Below are positions 24,232 through 46,200 of a stretch of DNA of 64,000 bases, in pieces. The DNA lies in assembly GCA_963070105.1 (NCBI GenBank), contig OY718807.1, positions 1,751,001-1,815,000 on the forward strand. The letters are read 5' to 3'. Below the pieces are notes generated by a model that was not told where the DNA came from, made no database searches, and saw only the letters and a program-made list of their open reading frames with translations. The position numbers and the translations under genes were made by a program. Every line of letters starts with the position of its first letter. The first letter of the stretch is position 1. The stretch comes from Litomosoides sigmodontis. Its lineage: Eukaryota; Nematoda; Chromadorea; Rhabditida; Onchocercidae.

Positions 24232-27200
24232 TTAAGCCACTTTTTTGACCAAAGCTTTATATTTTTTACATCGCTGTGACCACATATGTCCCAGCAAACG
24301 TAGTGCCACTGAAAAATTAAAGTTTAATTAGTCTCAACGGCAACGTATCATACAAATTCAGACTTAGAAATGAAATTTAAACTGAATCGAACAAAATTTC
24401 TGGCTGCGAAGTTCGAATCATTTCCCAATTAGCAATGAATTTCTGTGTACACAAACAAGAGTGCGTCTACTACCGACGACACTTTTGGTGTTGTAAAAGA
24501 TTAAGCAACAAAAAAGTGTCTTCTTGACAGTTTACCGAGTATAAATACAAAAAAAAATGTGTGTCCGAAAATAATAACAAATTGAACCAGTGAGGGAAAA
24601 CCAACAAATAACAACTAAGAATTTATGCCAGATTTAAGCTTCTGTCCACTTTGAATTTATTAACAATATTGTATACTCAAAAGTGCTCACTATTATCTTA
24701 AAAATAAGCATAAGAAACGTACCAAAAGGAAATATGAACAGGAAAAAGATTCCAAGAACAATACTGAAATTTAAGCCAATATTTGCCATATTAGGCAGAC
24801 TAATACTATATTTTCCGGTGCGATAGTAGTAAGGAATAGATTGATACATGGTTGCTCCTAAAAATTAATAAAGTCTACCATGCCTTTGCTAAAATAAGAA
24901 AAAACATTTTCAAAACTAATATTTCAAAACACATGAAATATAAATTTTAAAATATCTACAAGTCGTTCTCGCCTCTTGATCTAACATAATAACGGGTAAA
25001 AACAAGGAGGATTAAAATAATCAATAAGTGAGATATTGAAATGCTTTGTATTCACCTGTTTTAAAACGTAAAGCTGGAAAAAAATAACATAAACTGACCA
25101 ATGTCAACAATCGAATCAATAATAAAAACAAAAAATAGAAGTACTGAACTTTATAGGCTTACAACAAATTACTCTAAACACTACCTTCAAGAAATAAGCC
25201 AACTGGATAAAGCAACATCCACGCATTGTACCGTAACCACGTAAGTAACAAAATTTCAGTCTTTAAACTGCTAGCCGCATAGTACGGATATCTAAAAATG
25301 TCAGACAAAAATCGTTTTTTCGTATTTAGATCAAAAAATGTAAAGCCAAAAATTCGCACAAGTTGCATACCTTGTAAGATCGATATTAACTTAGACTCTA
25401 ACTTCCTTAATGCATGAGACAAAGTTACACTAGCATCGCCTTTCATGGACACAGGTATATATTGCAAATTGCAGACATGATTCCCTAGTTATACTTTTAA
25501 AAAACTACAAAAAACCTGGAGTAAATAAGCGAAGAAACCAAAATACTGGAAGTAATTAAATCTAGAAATGAATTCTTCTCAGAAAAGGAACTCACCGGAA
25601 AATTTCAATCGAAAAGTAAGTGATTATCAAAACGAAGACAGTCACTGAACTTTGTACATCTGGACAACCATCAATAATGTATATGAATGCTAAACGTCCA
25701 AAAACCTACCAAAAATCAAAATGTAAATTACTAGGAAAAATACCGGTTATTAGCATGAAAAATGCTTTCATTTTTACATCGCCGATACTACTAATGAGCC
25801 TGCTACTTCTCTATAGCAATTTTAACATCAGTTAAACTAATCAGGCATTAGTAATAAATTCAAAGTTTGCTCCAACCTGTACAAGCCCGACTTGGTAACT
25901 ACCTTTAGTGAAACCGATCAACGCATGTGCAATGTCAATTAGCTGCAAAGCTGTTGCAATTTTTATAATGTTGGCGTTATCCCGCCAAAATGAATTGAAA
26001 TATTCTGAAAGCTAATTCCATAAAATTCGACTACTGTATTTAATGACGTAGAAAAATTATTATATAAGCTGTGTTTAAAGATATACACCGACTATCTTTG
26101 CGCTTTATGCTAAAAATAATGCATCCAAATTTTACCCATAAATAAATTATAACTATTTCTATCACTATTTATACTATTTTTAGCAATGACAAGAAATAAA
26201 TACAAATAGGAAAGCTAGCTCACCACTTCCATTTGCAAAGAGTTTGAAGAGCAGTGTAAACAACAAATATGCATGAAGTATAAACAACAATACATTGTAT
26301 GCGCAAAGGTATTGAATTAGCAAGTGGTTGCATTTTTTGGCGAATTGTTTTACTGAAACAAGAATTCTAACCGAAATACATTGAATTTTTAACCCTAAGG
26401 AATAAGGATTGTTTTAAGCCAGTAATGATAATACCAAAGTTTAAATTAGCAAAAACTACAACCTTCCTTGATAAATTCCTTCTTTGTTTTTTGCTTAGTG
26501 CAGCATTCTTTGAAAATGCGCTGTGTCATAGCATCCATCTCCGCTTCTGGTGTGCGCTAAAAGTGTTTGCATTTGGTATAACAGCATGAGGCTTATAAAC
26601 TGTAAAAACTAATGAAATTAATTTATCGACACTTTCCAATGAAGAAAGGCAAACCGCATTCATATTTATCATTTCATAATCTTCTTCTGTTTCACTTCCG
26701 TCTGGATCTTCAAATCGATCAAAATCGATCTTAAAGAAATGTTTCATTACATCGCCGTCATGGGAATTCAATGAAGCACGCAATAAGTAGGAAGCGAACT
26801 CTCTATTTTTTTGCTTTATAGAATTCAGTCAACGTGATCGCCCGAACTAGAAGTCAAACGAGAAACTTTAACTTCCTTTTTGTACTCAAAATTTTGACAT
26901 ATGAAATCGCATTTCCGATTACTTAATTTTTGCACCTCACATAGCAATACTAAATGTAATAATTATAACAGTATAAAATAAACAGAATATAGGAATATTA
27001 AATCCAAAATTTGCATACTCGAAGCCAAGAATGTCGGACACCATCTTCCAGAACAGCGGGCCACCACATGGCATTCTTCTTTTTCAAGATATAAAACAAT
27101 TTGCTTCCACCTTCCTGAGAAACCTGGCAATTGCGAACAAAATTATAACCAAAACAGTGCTTCATTCAAATTCAAATAAGACGGAAATAATTTAACGATG

Positions 27201-27921
27201 CAAGGTAAACGCGAAACATCACTAATTTAATTATGTAAAATTCTACTCTACGAGTACCTTTTCCATTTCGACTTCTGCAAACAACGGCAACTGGAAAGAG
27301 TATTCACATCGACCATGTGCACCGACTCCAGTGGCACGAAATTCAAATGCATTGCCTGTTATATCATAGCAAGCATCCTGTAAACAGACTTTTACGATAT
27401 AAGCATACAAGTTTTAATTATTTCAACTGCAGTCCTAATTAGCTGTAACTAATCACTAGGTTATTATAGCTCCAACCAATTACTAACTAGTTATAACTGT
27501 GGAAAATAATTACCAACTAATTACTAGCTTTAACTAATCATTAGCATTCTAAAATGCCAGATTCCTCTTCAGTCCTTTTCAAATCATAAATGATGTGAAT
27601 TTGCAACTACACGAAGGATACTGTTCAAGCACTTATCAGTACATATTAAATGATACAAAAAAAAAACAACTTGATGATCTCATGCACTTCGCTTCATTTC
27701 ACTGACTATATATACCAATTCAAATCAGTGGTGAGTAGCACAAATCTTCCCCTTCTAATCATGTGTAATTCTGAACGATTAGTTTATGTACTCTATTGTT
27801 ACTTGAAAACTAGACATGAAATGAAATGAAGAAAGAATCCAACCGATGAGTCTTTCAAATCAATCGTTAGAAAAAGCAATCTTTCATTCTGTGCCCAATA
27901 AACGAATGGACGTCGTGCCAT
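24232..27921 (-). CDS. HACD3: Very-long-chain 3-hydroxyacyl-CoA dehydratase with CS domain (HACD3/hpo-8-like)
   Basis: Predicted exons in transcript order: 27921-27844, 27377-27258, 27123-27019, 26798-26655, 26556-26463, 26352-26224, 26004-25877, 25705-25596, 25291-25185, 24857-24723, 24308-24232. Phases agree, giving 408 aa against about 360 in human HACD3. The enzyme removes water from 3-hydroxyacyl-CoA, the third step of fatty acid elongation in the ER membrane. Residues 1-100 form a p23/CS domain, starting MARRPFVYWAQNERLLFLTI. A linker with FDRFEDPDGSETEED matches the FDRW segment of HACD3. The six-helix PTPLA domain follows, from about residue 180. Catalytic Tyr and Glu are seen in LRYNAWMLLYPVGLFLE with the family spacing of seven residues. 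The last exon gives ALRLLGHMWSQRCKKYK and ends VKKVA, a C-terminal KKxx ER-retrieval signal. The start ATG lies just before the conserved PFVYWAQ. Exon 4's acceptor (ATAGAGAG) is weak. Confidence 0.9.
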
Positions 27922-28197
27922 AATCACTGATTCAGGAAAAATACCTACCTAAATATTGACCAAATTGAAGTGTGAGAAGAATGAAATCAATAAAAAGTGC
28001 AAGAAGAACGGAATCCAATGAATTTAAGAAGAAAGTACACATTTCAATAACTATTTGTTTACATCTATTTAGGAAAAAAAAATTGGAATAGAAATGAGTA
28101 AAAGTTCTTATATACTCGATGGTGGAAACCAATGATTGCTACATGCACCATTACAATATCCAGAATTTACCACCGAATTCATCAATACTATTAAAAC

Positions 28198-28222
28198 AAA
28201 AAAAAAAAAAAAAAAAAAAAAA
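28198..28222. repeat. Poly(A) run
   Basis: About 25 consecutive A residues. No coding sequence or target duplication beside it supports a retrocopy. Confidence 0.9.
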
Positions 28223-29989
28223 CAGGAATGCTCCCAATACGAACTATGAAATTATCCATTTCATCGATTTTAGCAATTCAAACGTCAACCGTTCCCATGA
28301 AAGATCTCTGCCGTTCACGGCGGTGCTTTCACTGAGGTGTTGTTCGGTGCTGCTTTCGCAACTAACCAGTGCTATTTTTTTTTTTTTTAGATTTTATCAC
28401 TCGTTTACTGAAATACTTTTGCAATGTTTGGAATTATTTGAAGTGAATTGATACTGGCAGTTTGTGTAAAGGCATTTCTCAATGATTACACCATTTTTGA
28501 TTGTCAACAGGTCTACCTAAATTCCTTGCATTCTTTGATTTCTTTTGAGGTAATTCGATGAGTATAACTCATCATCCTGTTTCCTGTATTATCTCATCAT
28601 ATATCCAGTGATTATTTAACAAACTATGTCGTTTAATAGCAAGGAACCATTGAGTTTTTCTGATCTGTTTTACGTAAATCTGTTTTACGCTTATCTCACA
28701 AATAATGCGTAAATCTGTTCCGCGCTTCTTTCACAATTATTATTGTTGAAATTGGTTCAAGTAGGCTGTTGACACGATCAGTACAGTGCTTGGTTGAATG
28801 CAGCGCGTACGCATACAACGGAAGCATAGCTTGTCGTCAATTGATCGGTCGGATGATATTAGCATGCATCTTAGTAGTTTAAGCAGTTGTGCATGTAGCA
28901 AATTGATTTATGCTAACGTTGTTTGCAAGAATTATCTCCTACCACTTTGCTGCAAGTACGCTTAATATACTTTTTCAGCTGTGAGATACACAATTTGACG
29001 TTAAACAATTTGACGTTAAACTTATGACTTTATCCGTCACGTTGTCTGTACTGGAACTCTTACTCTCTCGGAGTTCTTTTAGCTAATGTAGTGACGAACA
29101 ATTTTAAATATGAAAGTGTTAGTCCATAGCAACTAAGCCTACTGATTAATTTGAGCAATTATGACGTAACTTTTACTTTTTACTTGTCAAAGTTGCATAA
29201 GCAATCTTTAACGATTAGCTCAGGGAAATTATTTAATTTAATTGTATAATCTAATTTTGCGACTTAAAAGGAACTTGTCCTCAAATTAGAGATGTTAGCA
29301 TTTTGTTTTAATATCAATCATCTAACATTCCATAAACAGTGACAGTATGCTAGGCATACTTGCATCATCCCATATATTGGCTTATATGTAAAATTTTGAA
29401 TCATAATTTAGCAAAAATAAAAAGCTTCACCGTTCATATATGAAGTTGAAATCATGCATTAATTTTAAACATCTGTTTTCTAAATTTTATGACAATCAAA
29501 AAAAAAGATAGAATTTCATCAATAAAACCACCGAAAACACGGTGAGGTGAGTGGAAATGGACAATGATTTCACCATTAAATATTTATGATGTTTGAAACC
29601 TTTGCTGCAACAGCAAACAAGCGCTTTCTTCCCATCGCTTCATTCATTTTACTTTCTTTTCTCATTTCCATTAACCAAATGAATACCTGCAAAACTGACG
29701 AGCTATCACTATCACATGCTGACAGTAAGCAGAAGCACTGCACGATGAAGAATTCTCACGAAATATTTCAAATCAGTTGCTAAATCAGCTATTCCAACAG
29801 ACATGGCGAGCAAATGTGGTGGCAATGGAATTTTATCTTGTAGGATTATAAGTATGTTGAAGAGGATGGTAGAAGTGCTAGGCGAGTGTAAATTATGGTC
29901 ATAAAATTTAAATTGTGATTTTTATGAGAAGCCATATTGGGATAGCAGCTAATGCATGGATGTTAAAATTGGAAAAAAATTTAGCAACT

Positions 29990-29993
<4 letters not shown>

Positions 29994-30037
<44 letters not shown>

Positions 30038-30048
30038 GTGTGTGTGTG
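29994..30048. repeat. (TG)n microsatellite
   Basis: TG run with one CG interruption. Confidence 0.95.
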
Positions 30049-32980
30049 AAATAATAGGAATCATATTGGAAAGGTCACTTGCAGAGTCATTGGGCAAGCC
30101 TTCACCTGTCTACGAAGGCAATGTAGGAATGTAAAAAATGAAAGACGAAGTGGCACCTGCAAATTCTTATGAACACCTTCTCCACTTGAAAATGTAGCAG
30201 GCGTTTATATCGTTATGTGTTTCTGGAACTCTCTTCGGATTACTGTAGTACTGTTCGTGTCGTCGTGTTCGGGTGATATTTTGATAAAGTTTGGGTGGGA
30301 TGGTGCTGTAGTCTATCAAGGTGAGAGGGTATTTTTTTCGAATTTGAATAATATCACAAAAATGGGTTTTCACATGAAATTGTTAGTTTAACTTCTTTTT
30401 TAAAGTATAAATTGAAATCCTTAAAAATGGTTAGTTACATGTTGTAAGTGATTACTACAAACTAGGAGCAGAATTAGTGCATGTAGCTGCTAGGGAAGGA
30501 TTTTCACAGTATATTTTTTAATTTTTAAAAAAAGTCACATGATTTCCCCCAGTTCCGGTGTTTATTTATTGTGAAATATAAATTTAATAAGGTATCATGT
30601 CGTTCGTAAGCAGTTCTGCAAACATGAACTCCTGCATACTCTCAACAGATGATTCTTTGAGTTATGTGAGAGGTATACTGGAAAGCAGTTAAATCATTTT
30701 TGGAATTTAATTTATTAAGTTGAACAGAGAAGATCCCTCTGTAATGTGTATGTCAAATGATTTGTTAAGGTAATGTGAAGCAAGCGTGTGATGTCTAAGC
30801 GTGGTGAGAGATTGAAAATATATCACAAAAACTTCCTTCGATTAGGTAAGGGTAAAAACACCGCAATTTTATTCATTTTTGAATCGCACAAATTTGACAT
30901 TTAAATATGAGTTGTGCAAATTCTTCTAGACCTAAGCGATGAGCATTACAACCAAATCGATAGTACTTGGCTGTAGAGGGAATGCAAATGATGCAATATT
31001 TTAAGATAAAAAAAAGTGGAATCGATCGTAACTGACTAATATTTTCGCTTTTTTTCTTACGGAATTGGTTCCATCTTTCCTCTTATTATTTGCATATATT
31101 ATTCATCATCTTCCAATATCGTATCGTTCAATATCTTTGGAATTTCTGGTGAACACATTTTTATACCTTCTAATGTATAATTTTAATTTCTCTCATATTA
31201 ATGCACTATGAAAAAGATTGCATGTGCATATGTATATGTGTAATTTTGTTAGTGATTAAAATTGATCATCAATTCACACTGAAATTAGCTAGCTATCAGA
31301 AAATACTACAATATCTCTGCTTCTACAAGCTATTTTAGCAGTATTTCCTAAATAGTGAAAAAATTCATACTGATTTTTCATATGAATAATTGATAGGAAG
31401 GACAAAGGAATACAGTTATTGCATGAAGGTATTTCACTCGTAAAATTATGATTTTTTATTTTTATTGAAAGTGTGATTGTGAATTGTGTGTGATTGGTGT
31501 GGTGTGTGCACACGGTCGATGGAATGATGACGAAGGGCTATAGTGGTGCAAGGAGTTCCTTCTCTCTTGGTTCTTCTCTCATTTCATTTCTTCGCTTGTA
31601 GCTTTTACACTAACAAATAATACAGGAGTTATTGTGTGAGTTAGACAGATAGCTTATTTATAATTGAGAGAAATTTTTCGAAGTGTAGCTATTACAATTT
31701 GTGTTCGTTTTTTATATAAACAAAAAAAAAACTTCATTTCGTTTACATTTCTCTCCTATTTTATGAATTATCCTCCTCATAATAGAAGGGGGAAAAAAGG
31801 GTGCAGCAGAGAAGGCTCACAAATATTTCTAGGAGAGTTATTTTGTTTTTTTTTTTTTTAAGTCGCATTTTTTTTAATTCTGTAAAACTGGAAATTAATG
31901 GCGAAGAATAATATGGTTAAAAGTTTTGTGAAATTTAAGTTTAGATATGTTTCAATGATTGGGAGTAATACATTAGTAAGCCGTGGACATTGTTTGAGGT
32001 GTAATGTGTAAAATTTACAAAAAAAATTAGATGAGTTTTATATAAGACATCTGGAAAAAACGTGTGAACATAGCACACATTTGTTTCTTTTTAGTTTTAC
32101 ACTCATTCGTGCATCTCATATTTTCTAAACAAATCTTTCAGTATTCATTTTTTGTTTTTTCTTTTCATGGAATAGTCCTGTTGTTCTCGTTAGTAATGGA
32201 AAAAGTACAAGTAGCATATGATTTCATAAGCAAGGTGGGAGTAAAAGGAAAAAAGATTGATAATTAATAGGAAGGTGTGTGTGGATAAAGTGCGGTGGGT
32301 TTGTTTAGATAGCGTTAGTTTTTTTTTTTGCAAACATATCTGCTTTTCGTTTAATGTCTACTTTATGTAAACCTTTCGATGAAAGGTGAATTTGTTTCGG
32401 ACATTTCAGAATTATCTTCTTCTGTCAATTGGTCTCATGCAATTCACCCCCTGTTGAAGTTTACTTATACGTTCTAGCATTTGCGAAATAGTTTTTGCTT
32501 GGTTTTCAAACAGGAACTGCTTTTTTTGAATTCAATTTGATGCTTAACTCATTCAATTGAAGCACAAATGAATTTTAAATACCGGTATTTTTTTTTGGAA
32601 TGTTTCTGAGTTACGGTGAAATATAAAAGCAAGAACTGAACAGTGAACTGTACGGAGTGCTTTATTTTACCAGCAAGGGTTATAACTGGTGAAGGTGTTT
32701 TGCAATAATTAATGAATATTAGTAATTTTTTAACGGGATTTGCGAAATGTGACTAAATTTTCTTCAATTTTTTAACGAATGTTGCTATGTATGTTGACGC
32801 TGTACTCTGTATGTATTGACGCGGTCTGTTATGAAATGTTGTTTTCTTCAACATTATTTTGTAATTTTTATGGTCATAATCATTTTTCTGTTTTCGTTGC
32901 AGTTTGGATCAAACAGATTAGACTTATCAGGAATCGACAACATTGCTTGGAATATTTACTCTAAATCGACTGAACTGAAA

Positions 32981-41280
<8,300 letters not shown>

Positions 41281-42751
41281 AGATCTCTCGTTAATTGAAG
41301 TGTTAATTGTTGGTCTACTAAATCATACGTACGTAATTATGGTTAGTTTAGGCACCATCCACCTACTGTTCAGATTATGTGTTTAATTCAATATTAGACT
41401 CGTATTTGTGGTGAATAAATTTAGCTATAGATTTTTGTGGCGACTTGTGCACTCCTGTCGGAAATAGGGTAATAGCTGTCTGAGGTTTTATTATGTTGTT
41501 GATTCAGGTTACCAAAACAAATCCCCGCTGTGTTTTGTAAATTAAGAGAAAGGACAAATGAACTGATAATTTTGTTCATAAAAAATTACAGTAATAGTCT
41601 TTTTTTTGTCGAAACATTTTTGCCGTTAAATCTGTAGTTTTCTGGAATTTTTTGCAAAATTATAAGGGAGAAAGTAACTTTATTCGTTTAATTGTTAGTT
41701 CCCTCGATTATTAGACATTGTTCAACATTCTCTCCTATCTGATTAAAAATCGGTGCTAATTGAATTTAACATTTTAATCTGATTGGATCTGTTATGATGC
41801 TCATTTTTTATGTTTCCCTACTTTTTTCTTGTTCATTATTGGCGTATTTTAGATGTAGAAATGCATAACATGTAAAACATGAAACCTCGGTAGAGATCTT
41901 GATTGCCTTATCCTATTCATTTCATGTCATTCATCTACTTGAAGTTACTACAAAAATTTTCGAACATGAAGTCTCTCTAATTGCTTTTCACTTTACATTA
42001 TTTCGAAGTTGTTTGCTCCATTACATACATATGAACTTTGTGTCTCATGTGACAGCACACTTATTTGTTACGTTTAGTTGTGTGATTTTATTGAAAACAT
42101 ATGTTATATCTCATTTCGAAGATTTTGAATAAAAAGTTAAAAAACTTGGCAGTTCACAAGTTTTTTTTCTGATAAGGTCAAAAGCTCTTTCTCTTCTGAG
42201 GCTTTAAATTCTTTCAATTATCGGAGAAACTCTTGCTTCTATTGGTCTGGATTGAGGGATATTTTATGCGTTAGTCATGGGAGGTACTAATTCGGATCTA
42301 GGATTGGCTAATAGATTTAAGGATGTATTTATTTTTCAATTTTGCCAAGAAAATTGGCAGAAGCTGGCATTCTCTCACCATTTGTGCTTAGGATAGTCTT
42401 ATTCACTCGAGATCTATTTGCTGCTATCATTTCTAATTACCGATATGATTATGTAATTTACGGAATTCTCCGACATAAATCTTGTCTCTATGGACGGAAT
42501 ATCTGATTAAAACGGAACTGAAACTCCACAATTGTTCAAACCTATTGGAAATGACGCCTTTAATTAAAGCTTCAGTAAGCATTAGCCAGAACTATTGTTC
42601 AACCACCTTGACATTTTCATTTGGGATACATCTTCCCTAGCAGGAATTGTTTCAAGTTTTTTAACAAATCCCAATTAGAAGATAACCTATCACAAATTAC
42701 TCCCATGTTGTACAAAATAATACCACGAAAAAAAAAAGAAATTAAATTTGA

Positions 42752-43000
42752 TTGAAATTAAAAGCTGAATGCGATGCACTTATAAAAACATTTCAAACTG
42801 TGAAACAGTACCATAAGGTGCTTATTTTAAAATTGATTTCAACTTTAGAGAACAAAGCTGAAAATGCTTGTAAGCATCAACATGCTTCATGTGACTACGA
42901 CGTTTTTGCAAAACGTATTAAAAGAAATCCATTTCAATTCCTACGCATTGTATACTCCACATTAACCAACACATACAATAAGAAGCGCATAAGTTCCTAA
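42752..43000 (+). other. Possible small ORF or terminal exon, unassigned
   Basis: An 82-codon open frame ending KKRISS then TAA, with mixed amphipathic content (for example HKVLILKLISTLENKAE and KRIKRNPFQFLRIVYSTL) rather than simple-repeat translation. The frame has no ATG at its start; the first internal ATG is far downstream or absent. I recognise no family. It sits between two converging genes and could be part of a 3' UTR. Low confidence that it is translated. Confidence 0.2.
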
Positions 43001-43090
43001 TAACAAAAAATAAAATATAGTCGTTTGGTAATAATAATAACAGTAATTAGAATAATTTTCTAGTATTACACACAGAACAGTGATGGAAAT

Positions 43091-43096
43091 TTTATT
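43091..43096 (-). terminator. Poly(A) signal of the AMP deaminase gene
   Basis: AATAAA on the minus strand about 150 bases after the deaminase stop codon. Confidence 0.45.
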
Positions 43097-43244
43097 TCCT
43101 CATATTCAATTGATTTTTTTTCCTACTCCTTACTAATTATGCTGCAATTTCAATCACTTCTCATAACATTGCACCTTAACTAGAACATAGTTCGGCATAA
43201 ATTGGTGGTTAGATGTTTAAACAGCAACTGAAAGTTACAAACGA

Positions 43245-46200
43245 TTAAATTTTCAGACCATAATCATCGTCATCATCATCACCATTTCTCACGCGCTGAA
43301 TATCGCGTGTTCGAAATAAACTGCACAGTTCATCAACCAACGTCTCATGGCGAAACGACACACGAATGTCAGGAACATTGGTACGTGAAATGTCATTTCC
43401 TAATACTCCCTCTTCTTCATAGTTTGGTCCTAGCCAGTGTACTTTCACCTGAAATTCATGTAAAAAATATGACTAGAAAACTGATGCAAACTACAAATCA
43501 TCATACATTAGAATACCGATGAAATTTTATGTAAGAACAGGAAGTATTAAGGCTGACAAACTTGCCTTATGTTCAAAACCACTTTGCAGTACACTATTTC
43601 GAGCTAATTCGCACATATCACAGCTGCTGAGCTTCCAAACTTGTGCAGCAATACTATATTCTTCCATTAGCGCTTCCTGAACTGATAATGAAAGTCTCTT
43701 TTATAATGTCATTTAAAGCTATTGCATAGAATAAAGCTATAATCAAGCTTCAGTTGATTCAAATTCTCGATATTTTCGAATATTTGCACAGATATTGAGA
43801 TAAAAAGACGTGAATTTAATTAAAATAAATTTACCTTGGTGAAATGAAACTGCAACGGATCATCGGTTGACAGAGATACGTTCAGGCCTTTCATATGAAA
43901 ATCTGGCAATGGATTACGATGATAACTGATGAACAATGAATTGTTACTAAGTGGTGACATTGCAATCCCAATTTGAGATAAGTAGAATAAGTACTGTAAA
44001 ACAGGTACCTGAAAATAAAGAACAAATGAACTGTAGGTAAATATCAATTTTAAGTCCTAAATCTTGATAATTGAATTAAAACTAACTTTGCGAAGCAACA
44101 GGCCATGTGCGATGCTCTCAGATGTCAGATAACCCGTAACGAGGTGACTTACGTGTCCTGCTTCACCACAATGCGGCCGCAACGAAAAGGTATTTAGGCC
44201 ACGCTCCCTGAAGTGCGGCTTTGTTTAAGCTTGAATTATCTTAATCTTCAAGTGAAGCTATATTACACAAAAAAGAGCAACTGCAAATAGAGAAGTGTAG
44301 AAAGAAGGAAAGGACAAAAAAGGTTGGACTTTTCAATATGGTAATTGAAATTTTCGAAATGACAATTTGTTTCTTTGAAAACCATCGCATTAAAAACCTT
44401 GATACAAAAAATTTTGATAGAAATTCAAGCGGTATCGTTTCATTCAATTTTTAATATGAACGAAAAGTCAATATTTCAAACAAGGAAAACGACAAACCGT
44501 CTCATTGCATTGAGTGTTACTAAATTCGCAAACATATAAAATAAATAGTAGTCATACGATGGATTTTCAGCATCGCAATAATCTTCCGGTTCAGGTGTTG
44601 AACGATCAAACTGCAACACAAAATGCTTCAACTTTTCCTATTTCAATTAACATCATTTCCAAACAATTTTAAATCACTAGTTTTCCTATTTATTACATAC
44701 ATCACTCGCATTCACTTTACTTTGTGTATTAATATTAAAAAAAATTCAATTCGACGTAAGCATATCGTTACTAATAGGACTGCCGAAAAATTAAACAACA
44801 CATACAGAATTAGTTACACTGAGTTCAGCAAGTATTAACTGCACAAATTTTATTGAAAATATCGTTTAATGCAAAACAACACTGAATAAGTGACGTCATT
44901 ATTAGATTTTATATATCTGTCTATTAACGAAGGTGAAGGACTTTTTCTAACTTGTTGCTCACTTTTATGTGCTCAACTTTGCTCTCATCATCCACGGAAT
45001 CGATACCGGAAACTTGCTGTAGGAATCGGAAAAGATGTGGATGAGATTCCGGATCATTTGTCACTTCGAAAAGTGGTGTAAAGATGTTGTCCAGCATTTC
45101 ATCGAAGTTTTTTACCATTTTCTTCAGTCGATAAACATCGCTAAATCATGAACAACTTAAAAACTCAGTTGGAATTTTCAAGGATCTTCTGAATCTTTGC
45201 AAATTTTCATAGGCGAAGATTAAATATGTTATGATTCTAAAATTGAAAAAACTTGATCTTTTTTTTAAAACTACAAGTGATAAGATTCGGTAAAACGAAC
45301 TATAAACGAGGTATCTGAATCAACCATCTTGCATTCACGGAATAAACATCATTTTCAATAGCCCATTTCGCCAATTTATCCCACTCCTCTCTGCTGTGAC
45401 CATAGATCGACAGACGCGGTTCGGCATGTTGGTACTTGCTGTCTTCCAAATCAGATAAAACCTCCTGAAATAGCACATTTAATAAAAAAAAACCAAGTCA
45501 GGCTCTAAACTTCCACAAGTAAAATTTATGAATCCATGAACAACTTGTACGAACTGCTTAACACCAATGGACGATCGCAAAGAACAACATGAGTTCAGTT
45601 TAAAGAAGCGATGACTCAATTAGAAACTCCTCAAGTCTTCAAATAAAGGATTTACTTTCAAAACATCCGCAAAATATTTTCCTCCAACGTAGTTATCGGT
45701 TTTGATGAAAATTTCACGCAACGTGCTCTCACCAACAGGATTATACTTGGTGTTAAATTTATCGAAACGATGGAAAGTATTCCGATCAGCATGAACATCC
45801 AACATATCAACTGAGAGATCGTATGCACTAATACCGAGACCTGGAAATAAAATTGTGTAAAAATATCCGACATTCTTAGTCATACTTGATTCGACATACG
45901 TAAGGATAGCATAGGGAAATATGGACACAAATTACTTTTGAAAAATAACTGGAAAAATTAAAAAATATCAATACACATTTTCAATTCTGGCTTTGTATAA
46001 CGATAAAAGAAAAACTTACATCAAATAAATGGATAAAGGCTAAAGAATCAAAAAATACAGAGATCTATGGAAGGCAGAAACATAAGCAAGCTAAGTTTGA
46101 ATGCGCTAAAAAAAATTTCAACAAAATACCTTCAAAAACTTGCTCCAATGTGATTTTCTTACCATTCTGAAAAAAATCAAAATTTTTAGGTCCGGCTTCC

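Larger units (their letters stand above)
27922..32980. other. Divergent intergenic region between HACD3 and gck-1
   Basis: About 5 kb with no conserved exon. It should contain the HACD3 promoter near 28 kb and the gck-1 promoter further right. Low-complexity features are an A run at 28198-28222, tandem duplications at 28662-28740 and 28992-29021, and a GT microsatellite at 29994-30048. The frame 29586-29783 has a hydrophobic leader but no clear continuation. A TTGCAG acceptor at 32902 precedes the probable first coding exon of gck-1. Confidence 0.5.
41281..43244. other. Convergent 3' region between gck-1 and the AMP deaminase gene
   Basis: Holds the two 3' UTRs. AATAAA at 41414-41419 suits gck-1. 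On the minus strand, AATAAA at 43096-43091 suits the deaminase. A + strand open frame at 42752-43000 (82 codons, beginning with TTG) is lysine-rich and followed by an AATAAA-like stretch near 43008. It begins without an ATG, so if real it would be a terminal exon. Confidence 0.45.

Noticed and set aside
28119..28451. 110-codon + strand frame containing a lysine run
   Set aside because: Built around the 25-base A run; no homology or splice support. The A run beside it did not show retrocopy features.
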